Assembly: GCA_000431975.1 (NCBI GenBank) | Contig: HF988451.1 | Coordinates: 1-14,145, forward strand | Direction of reading: 5' to 3' | DNA: 14,145 bases | Origin: Prevotella sp. CAG:924 | Lineage (GTDB): Bacteria; Bacteroidota; Bacteroidia; Bacteroidales; Bacteroidaceae | Shown: positions 1 through 7,636 of the stretch, one piece after another | Numbering within the stretch: the stretch's first letter is position 1 | How the letters are laid out: the number at the start of each line of letters is the position of its first letter | Position numbers and translations under genes: made by a program | The notes under the pieces: generated by a model | Told to the model about the DNA's origin: nothing | Database searches by the model: none | The model's input: only the letters and a program-made list of their open reading frames with translations

Positions 1-140
1 CGGTCTTGCAAGGATAAGATGTCTTCTTCGGGCCCAAGCTAAGCAATCCCCTATATTCATCGGGTGAGCCATGATAGATACAAGACAGATATATACGACG
101 GGAATCCGACTTCCATGAGCCTGAGAAAAATATTATGGCT

Positions 141-200
141 TCATCGCCCCTGGATTATATATAATGTCAAACAGATGATTATATAATCCAGGGGCGATGA
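141..200. repeat. perfect 21-bp inverted repeat with 18-nt loop
   Basis: The arm at 141-161 (starting TCATCGCCCC) is the exact reverse complement of 180-200 (ending GGGGCGATGA), with 18 nt between. Transcribed from either strand it would form a very stable hairpin. Read on the plus strand it is followed by an alternating AT stretch rather than a T run. Read on the minus strand it is followed by an A/T-rich stretch with a run of five T's, so a minus-strand terminator is the more natural reading. It could also be a miniature mobile element or a protein-binding palindrome; no flanking duplication is obvious. Confidence 0.75.
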
Positions 201-338
201 ATATATATTCCTTCCACATAGACAGAACCCCGCTTAAATGCAAGGATAGTAATGTTATTTTAGGGATATGGGCGGATTGTGACATTAAAAGATATCAATG
301 CTGGGTTTCGTCTGGTTCGGGCTTGCTTGTCATAGGAA

Positions 339-371
339 CAAAAGTAACCAGGAATATCTTGAAAATGTCAA
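339..371 (-). promoter_or_regulatory. possible minus-strand promoter
   Basis: On the minus strand, 346 to 339 reads TACTTTTG, a full match to the Bacteroidota -7 consensus TAnnTTTG. A TTG at 371-369 lies 22 bp upstream, slightly farther than ideal for the -33 element. Transcription would start near 332 and run left into the inverted repeat at 200-141. No minus-strand gene is seen in the 330 bases downstream, so the product, if real, would be a short RNA or the leader of a gene outside the window. A chance match is quite possible. Confidence 0.3.
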
Positions 372-749
372 TAATATTTTCTTCTTTTTTCGAATGGCTA
401 CCTGTTGCCGGGTATGTGAGATAACAGGGCTGCACTACTGTTGAGATTGTCTATTGCGAGAATTCCAATCGGGTCGTAAAGGGTGGTATGTTTTTTATTA
501 ATCTACCCGGTAACCGCTTCGAACCTTTTAATCTGTGGGATAGTTCGATATTCTTTGCTTTTTGTCTCAATCTGCAAATCGTAATCTGTTATTTATTGGT
601 TCGTCCGTCGTCTTTATCCTTAATAGCCGGTAGTTTTAACCTCTTAACTTCTTTCGGAATATATGGGGGATAGATGTAATTTTTGTTCTGTATTCATGTT
701 GATATTCAAAAAAATCGACTTATTTTCAATAATTAATGATACTTTTTGT

Positions 750-757
750 TACCTTTG
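750..757 (+). promoter_or_regulatory. promoter -7 element (TACCTTTG)
   Basis: TACCTTTG matches the Bacteroidota primary-sigma -7 consensus TAnnTTTG and lies 40 bp before the ATG at 798. The upstream -33 position is AT-rich and only loosely matches TTTG. Transcription should start near 763-765, giving a leader of about 35 nt with no Shine-Dalgarno sequence, normal for this phylum. Confidence 0.65.
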
Positions 758-797
758 CACATAATTAAAAAATACGATATAAATTTTAAGTTAAGAT

Positions 798-1427
798 ATG
801 GGATTTCTCTCCAAAATATTCTCTCATAAAGGGAACGAGGAAAAAGTAGGCGGCATGCAGGACTACATGACGCTGATCCGTGTTTATTTCCAGTCGGCTA
901 TTGCCGCTGAGGTAGGTATCACCAATATGGCCATGCTTCCTGATATGCGTGTCTTCAAGGCGACTTTCCACGTGCCGACGCAGAACAATAAATTGGGTGT
1001 CGGCGAGAAGAGTCAATGCAAGAAGATGATGCGCGAGTTATATAATACCGACGACAGTTTTTTCAAGGAGATCGATCAGTCGATTCACAAGCATTGTCAC
1101 AAGATGCAGGATGTGCAGGTATATATGTTGCAGTTCCAGAATTTCACGCAGGATCTGATGATGCTTGTCGGTAATCTGATGAAATTCAAATTGCGTCTCC
1201 CTTCTATGTTCCGTAAGGCACTCTATACGCTGACAGAGAAGACGGTGAATGATATCTTCACGAAAAATGATTTTAAGGATCCCGGCGTGATCAAGACGGT
1301 TCTCGGCATCCGTAAATACAACCAGCGCCTTGGCTTCTCACAGAAGTGGACCACCGATTTCGTCTTCCAGGTAGTGATGCTGGCTAAGAAGGAGCCGCGG
1401 CCCGGAGAAGAGGAGGAAAAGAAATAA
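798..1427 (+). CDS. conserved-looking hypothetical cytoplasmic protein, 209 aa
   Basis: I do not recognise a named family. The 209-residue protein has no signal peptide and no membrane segment. It is mixed alpha-helical in appearance, with many lysines and a central section rich in His, Met, Phe and Gln (about residues 93-125, with a HKHCHK motif). It ends in a proline- and glutamate-rich charged tail (PRPGEEEEKK). The ATG is chosen because it follows a good -7 promoter at 750-757 and an AT-rich leader, and the frame is open with ordinary codon use throughout. It sits just before the coiled-coil/zapA/rny group on the same strand but is probably a separate unit, since a new promoter lies in the 87-bp gap that follows. 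The HKHCHK cluster could bind a metal, but that is speculation. Confidence 0.85.
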   Translation: MGFLSKIFSHKGNEEKVGGMQDYMTLIRVYFQSAIAAEVGITNMAMLPDMRVFKATFHVPTQNNKLGVGEKSQCKKMMRELYNTDDSFFKEIDQSIHKHCHKMQDVQVYMLQFQNFTQDLMMLVGNLMKFKLRLPSMFRKALYTLTEKTVNDIFTKNDFKDPGVIKTVLGIRKYNQRLGFSQKWTTDFVFQVVMLAKKEPRPGEEEEKK

Positions 1428-1466
1428 GGATAGAAAAGGTAACGCGTAAAAAATCAGGGCGGAAAC

Positions 1467-1497
1467 TTGCTATTCTGAAGCAAAAACATTACTTTTG
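1467..1497 (+). promoter_or_regulatory. promoter of the coiled-coil/zapA/rny operon
   Basis: TTG at 1467-1469 and TACTTTTG at 1490-1497 are separated by 20 bp, matching the -33/-7 architecture of Bacteroidota primary-sigma promoters. The start point should fall near 1503-1505, about 10 nt before the ATG at 1515, so the first mRNA would have a very short leader. A small inverted repeat (GCAAAA at 1480-1485, TTTTGC at 1493-1498) overlaps the -7 element and could be an operator, though this may be coincidence. Confidence 0.75.
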
Positions 1498-1514
1498 CAA
1501 AAATAAGTATCGTC

Positions 1515-1808
1515 ATGGGCGACAAGGAGAAAACTATCAATACGTTTGCCACGCGAGTGCGTCAGATGATTCTCTCTTACCGGGAAGTGGTGAAAGAGAA
1601 TGCCGATCTGTATGCCATGGTGAACGAGCGCGACGCCAAGATAGCCCATCTGGAGGCGGCGCTCTCTCAAGCCCGTAATGATTACAACACGTTGAAGATG
1701 GCCCGTATGGTCGAGATCTCTGACGGCGACATGGAAAATGCCAAGAAACGTCTCGCCAAGCTGATCCGCGACGTGGACAAATGCATCACGCTGCTCAGTG
1801 AAAAATAA
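1515..1808 (+). CDS. small coiled-coil protein adjacent to zapA, 97 aa
   Basis: This small, soluble, almost wholly helical protein has no signal peptide. Residues about 20-65 show heptad spacing typical of a coiled coil (SYREVVKENADLYAMVNERD, then an IAHLEAALSQ segment), and a second helix near the C-terminus (about 74-96) is rich in Lys, Arg and Leu. It is the first gene after the promoter at 1467-1497 and lies 5 bp before zapA, so the two are surely co-transcribed and perhaps translationally coupled. By size, coiled-coil character and position it recalls ZapB-like division factors that bind ZapA, but I see no sequence motif proving homology. Treat the division role as inference from neighbourhood. 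Confidence 0.85.
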   Translation: MGDKEKTINTFATRVRQMILSYREVVKENADLYAMVNERDAKIAHLEAALSQARNDYNTLKMARMVEISDGDMENAKKRLAKLIRDVDKCITLLSEK

Positions 1809-1813
1809 CAACG

Positions 1814-2122
1814 ATGCAGAACGAAGAGGAAAAAATCAATATAAGGTTGCATATCTATGATACGGAAATTCCGGTAAGGGTGCCCCGTAATGAGGAGGCA
1901 TTCTATCGTAGAGGAGGAACTCTCATCAATGAGCTCCTTAATGCTTATAATGCCAGTTTCAAAACGCACAAGAGCGATAAAGAGATCAATTATTATGTAA
2001 TGATTGACCTGGCGTTGCGTCTTGAGAAGGAGCTTGACCGTAACGACACCAAGCCCTTTGTTGATATCCTTTCCCAACTGACTGCTGAGATTGAAGAGAC
2101 ACTGAAGCAGTCGGAGAAGTAG
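1814..2122 (+). CDS. zapA: cell division protein ZapA
   Basis: This is a ZapA-family protein of 102 residues, the usual length. ZapA binds FtsZ in the cytoplasm and cross-links protofilaments, stabilising the division ring. The N-terminal part (residues about 6-27) has the family's pattern of a beta strand pair (INIRLHIYDTEIPVRVP) followed by the 'NEEAFYRRGGTLINE' helix. The C-terminal half (about 50-102) is the long amphipathic helix through which ZapA dimerises and tetramerises, including a YYVMIDLALRLE segment. It sits 5 bp after the 97-aa coiled-coil gene and 34 bp before rny, all apparently in one operon. Assignment rests on pattern and size; the family is divergent at sequence level. 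Confidence 0.85.
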   Translation: MQNEEEKINIRLHIYDTEIPVRVPRNEEAFYRRGGTLINELLNAYNASFKTHKSDKEINYYVMIDLALRLEKELDRNDTKPFVDILSQLTAEIEETLKQSEK

Positions 2123-2156
2123 GAAAGAATCAATCAACACAATAAGTATACTATTT

Positions 2157-3692
2157 ATGATAGGAATAATAATTGCTGCGGTCGTAGCCCTCATTATTGG
2201 CGGGCTCGCCGGATATGCTGTTTTCCGGTATGTAGCTACCGGAAAATATAAGGAGTTGTTGGCTGCTGCCGAAAAGGAGGCCGAGGTAATTAAGGAAAAG
2301 AAACTTCTGGAAGTGAAGGAGAAGTTCCTTAATAAGAAGAGCGAGCTGGAGAAGGAAGTGCAGCAGCGCAACCAGAAGATCCAACAGAGTGAGAACCGGC
2401 TCAAGCAGCGTGAGATATCGCTCAATCAGCGTCAGGAGGAGTTGGGCCGCCGCCGTCAGGAGGTGGAGCAGTATCAGCAGCGTATCGACAATGAGAAGAA
2501 GCTGCTGACTGTGAAGCAGGACGAGCTGAACAAGATGCAGGAGCAGGAGCGAGCCAAGTTGGAGGAGCTCTCCGGACTGTCTGCCGATGAGGCCAAAGCG
2601 CGTCTGGTGGAGAGCATGAAAGACAAGGCAAAGATGGATGCCGCCTCTTATGTGAATGAGATCATGGATGAGGCCAAGCTCAATGCGAACATGCAGGCTA
2701 AGAAGATCGTCATCCAGACTATTCAGCGTGTGGCTACAGAGACGGCCATCGAGAATTCGGTCAGCGTTTTCCATATTGACAATGATGAGGTGAAAGGCCG
2801 TATCATCGGTCGTGAGGGCCGCAACATTCGTGCTCTGGAGGCAGCGACAGGTGTGGAGATCGTGGTCGACGATACGCCGGAGGCCATCGTCATCTCTGCG
2901 TTCGATCCCGTCCGTCGTGAGGTAGCCCGCCTGGCATTGCATCAGCTGGTGGCCGACGGCCGTATCCATCCTGCCCGTATTGAGGAAGTGGTGGAGAAGG
3001 TGAAGAAGCAGCTTGACAACGAGATCGTCGAGACCGGTAAGCGTACGGCGATCGATCTGGGTATCCACGGCTTGCATCCCGAGCTGATCCGTATCATCGG
3101 TAAGATGAAATACCGCTCTTCCTATGGACAGAACCTTTTGCAGCACGCCCGCGAGACGGCCAACCTCTGTGCTGTCATGGCCAGCGAGCTGGGTCTCAAT
3201 CCGAAGAAGGCTAAGCGTGCCGGCCTGTTGCACGACATTGGTAAGGTGCCCGACGAGGAGAGCGAGTTGCCCCACGCACTCTATGGTGGAAAGATCGCTG
3301 AGAAATATAAGGAGAAGCCCGATATCGTGAATGCCATCGCCGCCCACCACGATGAGGTGGAGATGCAGACACTGCTCGCACCTATCGTACAGGTGTGCGA
3401 TGCCATCTCGGGAGCGCGTCCCGGTGCCCGCCGTGAGATCGTCGAGGCTTACATCAAACGTCTGAACGACCTTGAGGCAATCGCCATGAGCTATCCCGGC
3501 GTGACGAAGACCTATGCCATTCAAGCCGGACGTGAGCTTCGCGTCATTGTCGGTGCCGACAAGATGAGCGATGAGGAGAGCACCAAGCTCAGCTCGGAGA
3601 TCGCTGAGAAGATCCAGAACGAGATGACCTATCCGGGTCAGGTGAAGATCACCGTCATACGGGAGGTTCGTTCGGTAGCCTTCGCAAAGTAA
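2157..3692 (+). CDS. rny: ribonuclease Y
   Basis: RNase Y is a membrane-anchored endoribonuclease that starts mRNA decay. All expected parts are present in order over 511 residues: an N-terminal membrane segment (about 2-25), a long charged coiled coil (about 30-190), a KH RNA-binding domain with GRIIGREGRN at 214-223, and an HD domain with LLHDIGK (His359-Asp360, the metal-binding catalytic pair) and HHDE at 397-400. The conserved C-terminal region ends in an EVRSVAFAK tail. Length matches the family norm of about 510-520. The start is the ATG that puts the membrane helix right at the N-terminus. It follows zapA by 34 bp with no obvious promoter between, so it is probably the last gene of the operon started at 1467-1497. 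A long minus-strand frame opposite it is a by-product of its codon pattern. Confidence 0.97.
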   Translation: MIGIIIAAVVALIIGGLAGYAVFRYVATGKYKELLAAAEKEAEVIKEKKLLEVKEKFLNKKSELEKEVQQRNQKIQQSENRLKQREISLNQRQEELGRRRQEVEQYQQRIDNEKKLLTVKQDELNKMQEQERAKLEELSGLSADEAKARLVESMKDKAKMDAASYVNEIMDEAKLNANMQAKKIVIQTIQRVATETAIENSVSVFHIDNDEVKGRIIGREGRNIRALEAATGVEIVVDDTPEAIVISAFDPVRREVARLALHQLVADGRIHPARIEEVVEKVKKQLDNEIVETGKRTAIDLGIHGLHPELIRIIGKMKYRSSYGQNLLQHARETANLCAVMASELGLNPKKAKRAGLLHDIGKVPDEESELPHALYGGKIAEKYKEKPDIVNAIAAHHDEVEMQTLLAPIVQVCDAISGARPGARREIVEAYIKRLNDLEAIAMSYPGVTKTYAIQAGRELRVIVGADKMSDEESTKLSSEIAEKIQNEMTYPGQVKITVIREVRSVAFAK

Positions 3693-3848
3693 ATGTCGTC
3701 CTCTGAAAACTTGTAGTAAATGTGCCCTTCAGGCACTATAGGTGAAAGAGAGGGACGCATATCGTGTTGCTTAAAAATAGGGTAAGAAAGGGACAATATC
3801 TCCTATACCTTATTATATATATGGGAACTTTAATGTTTTATGTATAAA

Positions 3849-3879
3849 GAAGAGGTCGCCTGTGTGAGGCGACCTCTTC
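3849..3879. terminator. 12-bp perfect hairpin, likely end of the rny operon
   Basis: GAAGAGGTCGCC at 3849-3860 pairs perfectly with 3868-3879 around a TGTGTGA loop. It lies 156 bp after the rny stop. No T run follows on the plus strand (GCATATAAG), so it is not a classical intrinsic terminator. However, stem and loop resemble the hairpins at 7581-7613 and 9634-9661, which supports a transcription-end or mRNA 3'-stabilising role. Confidence 0.5.
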
Positions 3880-4247
3880 GCATATAAGAAAGTCGCAATG
3901 TTTGTTCCTAATTGGTGTGTCAGACTGCAGATATTTATTTGGGGACTTGTTTAAGGTCTTTTGTCTGTTAGTCATCCACATCTCTCGTCATGCCTTGATA
4001 TAGCCGCTATGCTTTTAACAATGGTAACAGGTAGATAGCTATATGGTGCCTTCGAACCTCTGATGACCGATTGGGATAAGGAGGAAACGTCTTCCAAAGT
4101 ATTATGGGTAGTGGAATTAGAAAATAGTGATAAGGGTAGGTTTGTTTTTTAATGATGTTTAAATAGTAAAAGGAAGTTAAAAGTCTGAAAGCCTTGTTCT
4201 TCTTTTTTCAAAAGCCTTGTTTTTTTAAAAAAAAACTAGGGTAATGC

Positions 4248-4281
4248 TTGTGTATATGGATTATTCTCTTCTGTATATTTG
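4248..4281 (+). promoter_or_regulatory. promoter of the surface lipoprotein gene
   Basis: TATATTTG at 4274-4281 fits the TAnnTTTG -7 consensus. TTGTG at 4248-4252 lies 21 bp upstream and fits the -33 element. A T7A9 tract just upstream (4220-4235) could act as an UP-like element that raises promoter strength. The start point would be near 4287-4289, leaving about 145 nt of leader before the ATG at 4434. Confidence 0.65.
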
Positions 4282-4327
4282 CGTTATAAAATCTATCCAC
4301 CTATCCCCTTTTTTAGAAAGGGACTTG

Positions 4328-4402
4328 ATGAGACGTAATAGAAAACTCCGTATGAAACGAAGAGATGTTATCTATCAGACGGTGGAATATAAGAAAGAAT
4401 AA
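4328..4402 (+). CDS. possible 24-aa basic leader peptide (uORF)
   Basis: Within the leader of the 1042-aa gene there is an ATG-to-TAA frame of 24 codons that starts MRRNRKLRMKRRDVIYQTVE. It is very basic in its first half and ends 31 nt before the main ATG. Its position inside the transcribed leader is what makes it worth noting. It could be a regulatory leader peptide, a leaky upstream frame, or chance. I do not recognise the peptide. Confidence 0.2.
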   Translation: MRRNRKLRMKRRDVIYQTVEYKKE

Positions 4403-4433
4403 CTTTTATGTCTAACTTAATTTAACTAATCAC

Positions 4434-7400
4434 ATGAGAAAGAAGTTTTTTAGTGCGTTACTGTTGATGACGCTGGCAGTGCCATTGACAGGTGCGTTGG
4501 TTTCTTGCTCGGATTATGATGACGACATCAGTTCTTTACGTGATGACGTCACAAGTCTGAAGAGCCAACTCGAGACAACTAAGTCGGACTTGGAGGCTCA
4601 GCTCACCACCATTAAGGGTGATTTTGCAGCACAGATCCAGGCTGCTGTTGAGGGTAAGGCTGACAAGAGCGAGGTTGAAGAATTGAAAGTGTCCTTGGAT
4701 GCTGCAGAGTCGAAATTGCAGGCACAGATCGATGCTATCAATGAGGCTATTGAGGGTCTTGATGCAGGAAAGATCAATGATGCTATTGAGACATTGGCTG
4801 CAGTTACAGGTGATGTTAAGGATCTTAAATCCGACGTAGATGGTATTGATCAGCGTTTGGGCACTGTAGAGGGTAACCTGAAAATCCAGCAGGATGCACT
4901 TGCTGCATTCTTGAAGGCTCTCGAAAGCAACGGCTATGAGAATGTTGACGAGCTGATTGCTGCTGTAAAGGATGCCCAGAGCAAGATTGAAGAGATCCAG
5001 GGTGACCTTGCCAATTATAATGGTGATATCACGGATCTGAAGAGCCGTATGGAAAAGGCTGAACTGGCGTTGAAGACCCTTGATTCTACGGTTGCAGGTC
5101 TCTCGGGCCAGATTGATGCTTTGACGGCGTATATCGAGAAGATGCTGTCAGGTCTCGTATTCGCTCCTGACTTCTACTATGGCGGTATTGAGGCTATGGA
5201 GGCCACGACAATCCATTATGCACCAATAACACTGGCTAATAATAGCACGCTCGAGAAGCCGACAAAGGATGGTGAGACTTGGGCACAGGCTAAAACGGAG
5301 GCTGCATATCTTACTCCTGATATCGTTGCTAATTATCACATGAATCCTTCTTACTTCGATGTGACGAAGATCAAGTCGATGCGAGTGGTTTCTGATGATA
5401 AGGAGTATGTTGAGGTAGGAAGTACCCGTGCAGCAGAAAGCGGACCTTCTGTTGTAGAAGGTAGTTGGCTTAACTCGAAGGATGGTATGCTCTCTGCAAC
5501 TATTAATCTTGATGCCAGCAAGGTTAAGGATGATGCCTCTCATGTGACTGTACTTGCTGTGCAGGCCTGCTTCAATGGTGAGGACGGCAAGGACTCTGTC
5601 GTTACATCTGACTATGCAGCTGTAGCTAAGTCGACCATCAGTAATGTGGTGATCGCAGATCCGGTTGAACCCGTTAATGCGTTTACAGATGTGACAACGT
5701 GTACCATTGATGGTGCTCATCATATATATCTGACGGCAGCGAAAGCTATCGCTAATCAGCCTACCCATAATATTGTATATAATGATCCTGAGGGTATAGA
5801 TCTTACCAAGCTCGTTCAGGCTCACTTCATACGTAACGGTGCTGAAACAGAGCAGGCTATGGATGATGTTTCTAAGTATGGCATGAAGTGGGAGTTTGCT
5901 GTTTCTCACTATACAGCCGGTAATAACGAGACTTCGGAGAGTGCCCACATCTATCTGAAGGACAACCATGCCATCGCTTGCACCGTTGACGCTTCAGGTA
6001 AGCCGCAGCCGGGCAGTCAGGACAGATCTTCTATCGGTCGTCTGCCTATGGTTCGTGTGACGCTTGTTGATACAACGAAGACAGAAAACAACATCGTAGC
6101 TGTTGGATTTATCAAGTTAGAGATTGTTAAGGAGGCTGATGTTCCTGCTGAGGCTATCGATGTTAATTTCGATGGTAAGGGCTATGATCTCAGTTGTACT
6201 GGTTATAACCAGACTTTGACTTGGGCACAGATCGAGGATCAGGTATTGGGTAAGCTCAATCTGTCAAAGGATGAGTTTGAGAAGCAGTATGAGATTGAGA
6301 AAAATAATGGCGTTGTTCAGCTTTATGCAAATACCGAGAATGGTCCTGCGGTGGCAACTCAGTATGGTAAAGTGGAAGAGCTCAAAGATGCCGGTGGGCA
6401 TACAACTAATGTTCTTTCTTGGACTGTGACAGCTAATGAGATCTGCAAGGCTGTATGGGATGTTACTAAGGTTGCATACAAGACGGGTGTAAATCTCGAA
6501 ACTGGTGTTAAGTTCGCTCGTAAGGATGGAGATATCACAAAGCCTGCTGTTTATGTATGGTTCCATACCGGTACGATCACTACTCCGACTGCTGCTTTGG
6601 AGAACAGTACAAAGATCTCTAATAGATGGGCTGCAACCAATGGTGAACTTGGTTCAGGCTTTGCTGAGGTACATGATTATGTTGGAGCTCCAAATCAGGA
6701 TGTACTGACATTTAAACTGGATCTGCTTAGCTGCTTTGTAGGTGGTAAGGTCAGCTTGACTACAACAGGTAGTGATGCATTCAAGGAGAATCTCAATTAT
6801 GAATACAAGTTCATTATCACCGAGGCTAATCAGAAGCAGGTTGGTCTGTCTGGTACGAAGTATCGCATGAGCACTTCTGCTGACGGTCATCTGCTGTTCG
6901 CAAATGCTGGTCAAGGAACAGAGATAGTTGCTGAGCTTGATGGATCAGTTGTTAAATACAATGAGACAGGAGCTTATGCTCAGGATCTGCTGAATGCAGC
7001 TTCTCATAAAGATCTCGCACATACGGTAACAGCAACTGTAGGCATTTATGTAACGAATGCATGTGACATGCCGCTTCCTGTTGAGAACAATACATTTGAT
7101 GTTAAGTTCCTCCGTCCTATTAATGTAGTAGGTGCAGAAGGTGTTGCGTTCACCGATGCAATCGACGGTGGTAATCAGGCTGATCTGTATAAGTTGCTTA
7201 CGTTCACTGATTGGCGTGACACTTGGAAAGAAGAGTTTGTTAAAGCACCAAACGCAGGTTATGGTGTAACAAGCATCACTCCTGATATTGACAATATTAC
7301 AACCGACATGAATAATGGAACCTTAGGTGAGACTCTTCTGTCGTCTATTACTAAGGACATTACCTTCAAGAAGGATGCAAATGCTGGAAAGGCTTATGGC

Positions 7401-7562
7401 GGTGTGACATTTGGTCAGTTGGTTTATGAGAACGTTGGTCATGTAACAAGCACCTTTAAGGTTCGTGTACCTCTGACAGTGACATACTATTGGGGCGAGG
7501 TTAAGACTTCTGTAGACATCACTGTAAATGCTACACAAGGTAATAAGGTAGCTCGTCGCTAA
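4434..7562 (+). CDS. large surface-exposed lipoprotein with N-terminal coiled coil, 1042 aa
   Basis: The function is not recognised. Residues 1-24 are a lipoprotein signal peptide with lipobox LVSC; Cys25 is the lipidated residue. It is followed by SDYDDD, the acidic type of signal that sends lipoproteins to the outside of the outer membrane in Bacteroidota. Residues about 28-240 are a long coiled coil with repeated Leu/Asp/Lys heptads (for example SSLRDDVTSLKSQLETTK). A short conserved-looking junction, LVFAPDFYYGGIEAMEA (241-257), leads into some 780 residues of mostly beta-strand, Thr/Val/Asn/Asp-rich sequence with few cysteines, ending in a strand-rich module (VTYYWGEVKTSVDITVNA). This is consistent with a stalk carrying beta domains at the cell surface. 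It is followed by a terminator-like hairpin, then by a small lipoprotein and an OmpA-family protein. An S-layer or structural surface protein is a plausible guess from size, build and neighbours, but is not shown. The start has a good promoter and leader upstream. Confidence 0.9.
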   Translation: MRKKFFSALLLMTLAVPLTGALVSCSDYDDDISSLRDDVTSLKSQLETTKSDLEAQLTTIKGDFAAQIQAAVEGKADKSEVEELKVSLDAAESKLQAQIDAINEAIEGLDAGKINDAIETLAAVTGDVKDLKSDVDGIDQRLGTVEGNLKIQQDALAAFLKALESNGYENVDELIAAVKDAQSKIEEIQGDLANYNGDITDLKSRMEKAELALKTLDSTVAGLSGQIDALTAYIEKMLSGLVFAPDFYYGGIEAMEATTIHYAPITLANNSTLEKPTKDGETWAQAKTEAAYLTPDIVANYHMNPSYFDVTKIKSMRVVSDDKEYVEVGSTRAAESGPSVVEGSWLNSKDGMLSATINLDASKVKDDASHVTVLAVQACFNGEDGKDSVVTSDYAAVAKSTISNVVIADPVEPVNAFTDVTTCTIDGAHHIYLTAAKAIANQPTHNIVYNDPEGIDLTKLVQAHFIRNGAETEQAMDDVSKYGMKWEFAVSHYTAGNNETSESAHIYLKDNHAIACTVDASGKPQPGSQDRSSIGRLPMVRVTLVDTTKTENNIVAVGFIKLEIVKEADVPAEAIDVNFDGKGYDLSCTGYNQTLTWAQIEDQVLGKLNLSKDEFEKQYEIEKNNGVVQLYANTENGPAVATQYGKVEELKDAGGHTTNVLSWTVTANEICKAVWDVTKVAYKTGVNLETGVKFARKDGDITKPAVYVWFHTGTITTPTAALENSTKISNRWAATNGELGSGFAEVHDYVGAPNQDVLTFKLDLLSCFVGGKVSLTTTGSDAFKENLNYEYKFIITEANQKQVGLSGTKYRMSTSADGHLLFANAGQGTEIVAELDGSVVKYNETGAYAQDLLNAASHKDLAHTVTATVGIYVTNACDMPLPVENNTFDVKFLRPINVVGAEGVAFTDAIDGGNQADLYKLLTFTDWRDTWKEEFVKAPNAGYGVTSITPDIDNITTDMNNGTLGETLLSSITKDITFKKDANAGKAYGGVTFGQLVYENVGHVTSTFKVRVPLTVTYYWGEVKTSVDITVNATQGNKVARR

Positions 7563-7580
7563 TATTAGTAGACATTGATT

Positions 7581-7616
7581 GGGGAGGTACGTCTGGGTAA
7601 GGCGTACCTCTCTTTT
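7581..7616 (+). terminator. terminator after the surface lipoprotein gene
   Basis: The stem 7581-7593 pairs with 7601-7613 (core GAGGTACG/CGTACCTC, with flanking pairs including wobbles) around a TGGGTAA loop, and the 3' side runs into TCTCTTTTC. It begins 19 bp after the stop. With a new gene starting only 24 bp later it may act as an attenuator that makes the upstream gene more abundant than the two downstream. Confidence 0.7.
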
Positions 7617-7623
7617 CACTTTG
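7616..7623 (+). promoter_or_regulatory. weak promoter-like -7 element (TCACTTTG)
   Basis: TCACTTTG differs from TAnnTTTG at one position and sits 13 bp before the ATG at 7637, directly after the terminator hairpin. The -33 position would fall inside the hairpin stem and has no clear TTG. It could supply low expression of the two downstream genes, or these could depend on read-through from upstream. Confidence 0.25.
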
Positions 7624-7636
7624 CAAATTACAATCT

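Larger units (their letters stand above)
1..797. other. gene-free region upstream of the 209-aa gene
   Basis: I see no convincing gene here. The longest plus-strand frames (197-424, 75 codons; 488-673, 61 codons) have phenylalanine- and isoleucine-rich, unstructured translations that resemble no family I know, and neither has a good promoter. On the minus strand a frame is open from about 155 to the left edge, but it has no ATG and could only be a chance frame or a fragment of something outside the window. The region holds a perfect inverted repeat (141-200), a possible minus-strand promoter (339-371) and the promoter of the next gene (750-757). Confidence 0.6.
3693..4433. other. intergenic region between rny and the surface lipoprotein gene
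   Basis: There is no gene of normal size in these 741 bp. Contents: a small GTGCC/GGCAC hairpin (3722-3736), a strong 12-bp hairpin (3849-3879), an 11-bp direct repeat AAAGCCTTGTT at 4188-4198 and 4211-4221 (23-bp period), a T7A9 tract at 4220-4235, a promoter (4248-4281), and a leader of about 145 nt with a 24-codon frame (4328-4402). I looked for inverted repeats flanking the promoter that would suggest an invertible switch and saw none. Confidence 0.6.

Noticed and set aside
1..155. Transposase or gene fragment on the minus strand at the left edge
   Set aside because: A frame is open to the window edge but has no start codon and its translation matches no family I can name.
197..424. 75-codon plus-strand frame
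   Set aside because: Its ATG lies at the edge of the inverted repeat; there is no promoter or recognisable protein signature.
488..673. 61-codon plus-strand frame
   Set aside because: Unusual Phe/Leu-rich composition typical of AT-rich noncoding DNA, and no regulatory signals.
1682..2425. 247-codon minus-strand frame across zapA
   Set aside because: It overlaps three convincing plus-strand genes and has a serine/leucine-rich, low-complexity translation.
2151..3524. 457-codon minus-strand frame opposite rny
   Set aside because: It is exactly antisense to a complete, confidently identified RNase Y; its leucine/histidine-rich translation is the shadow of the rny codon pattern, and no minus-strand promoter is seen.
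3693..4433. Invertible (phase-variable) promoter like those of some Bacteroides surface genes
   Set aside because: I looked for paired inverted repeats flanking the promoter at 4248-4281 and found none of convincing length.
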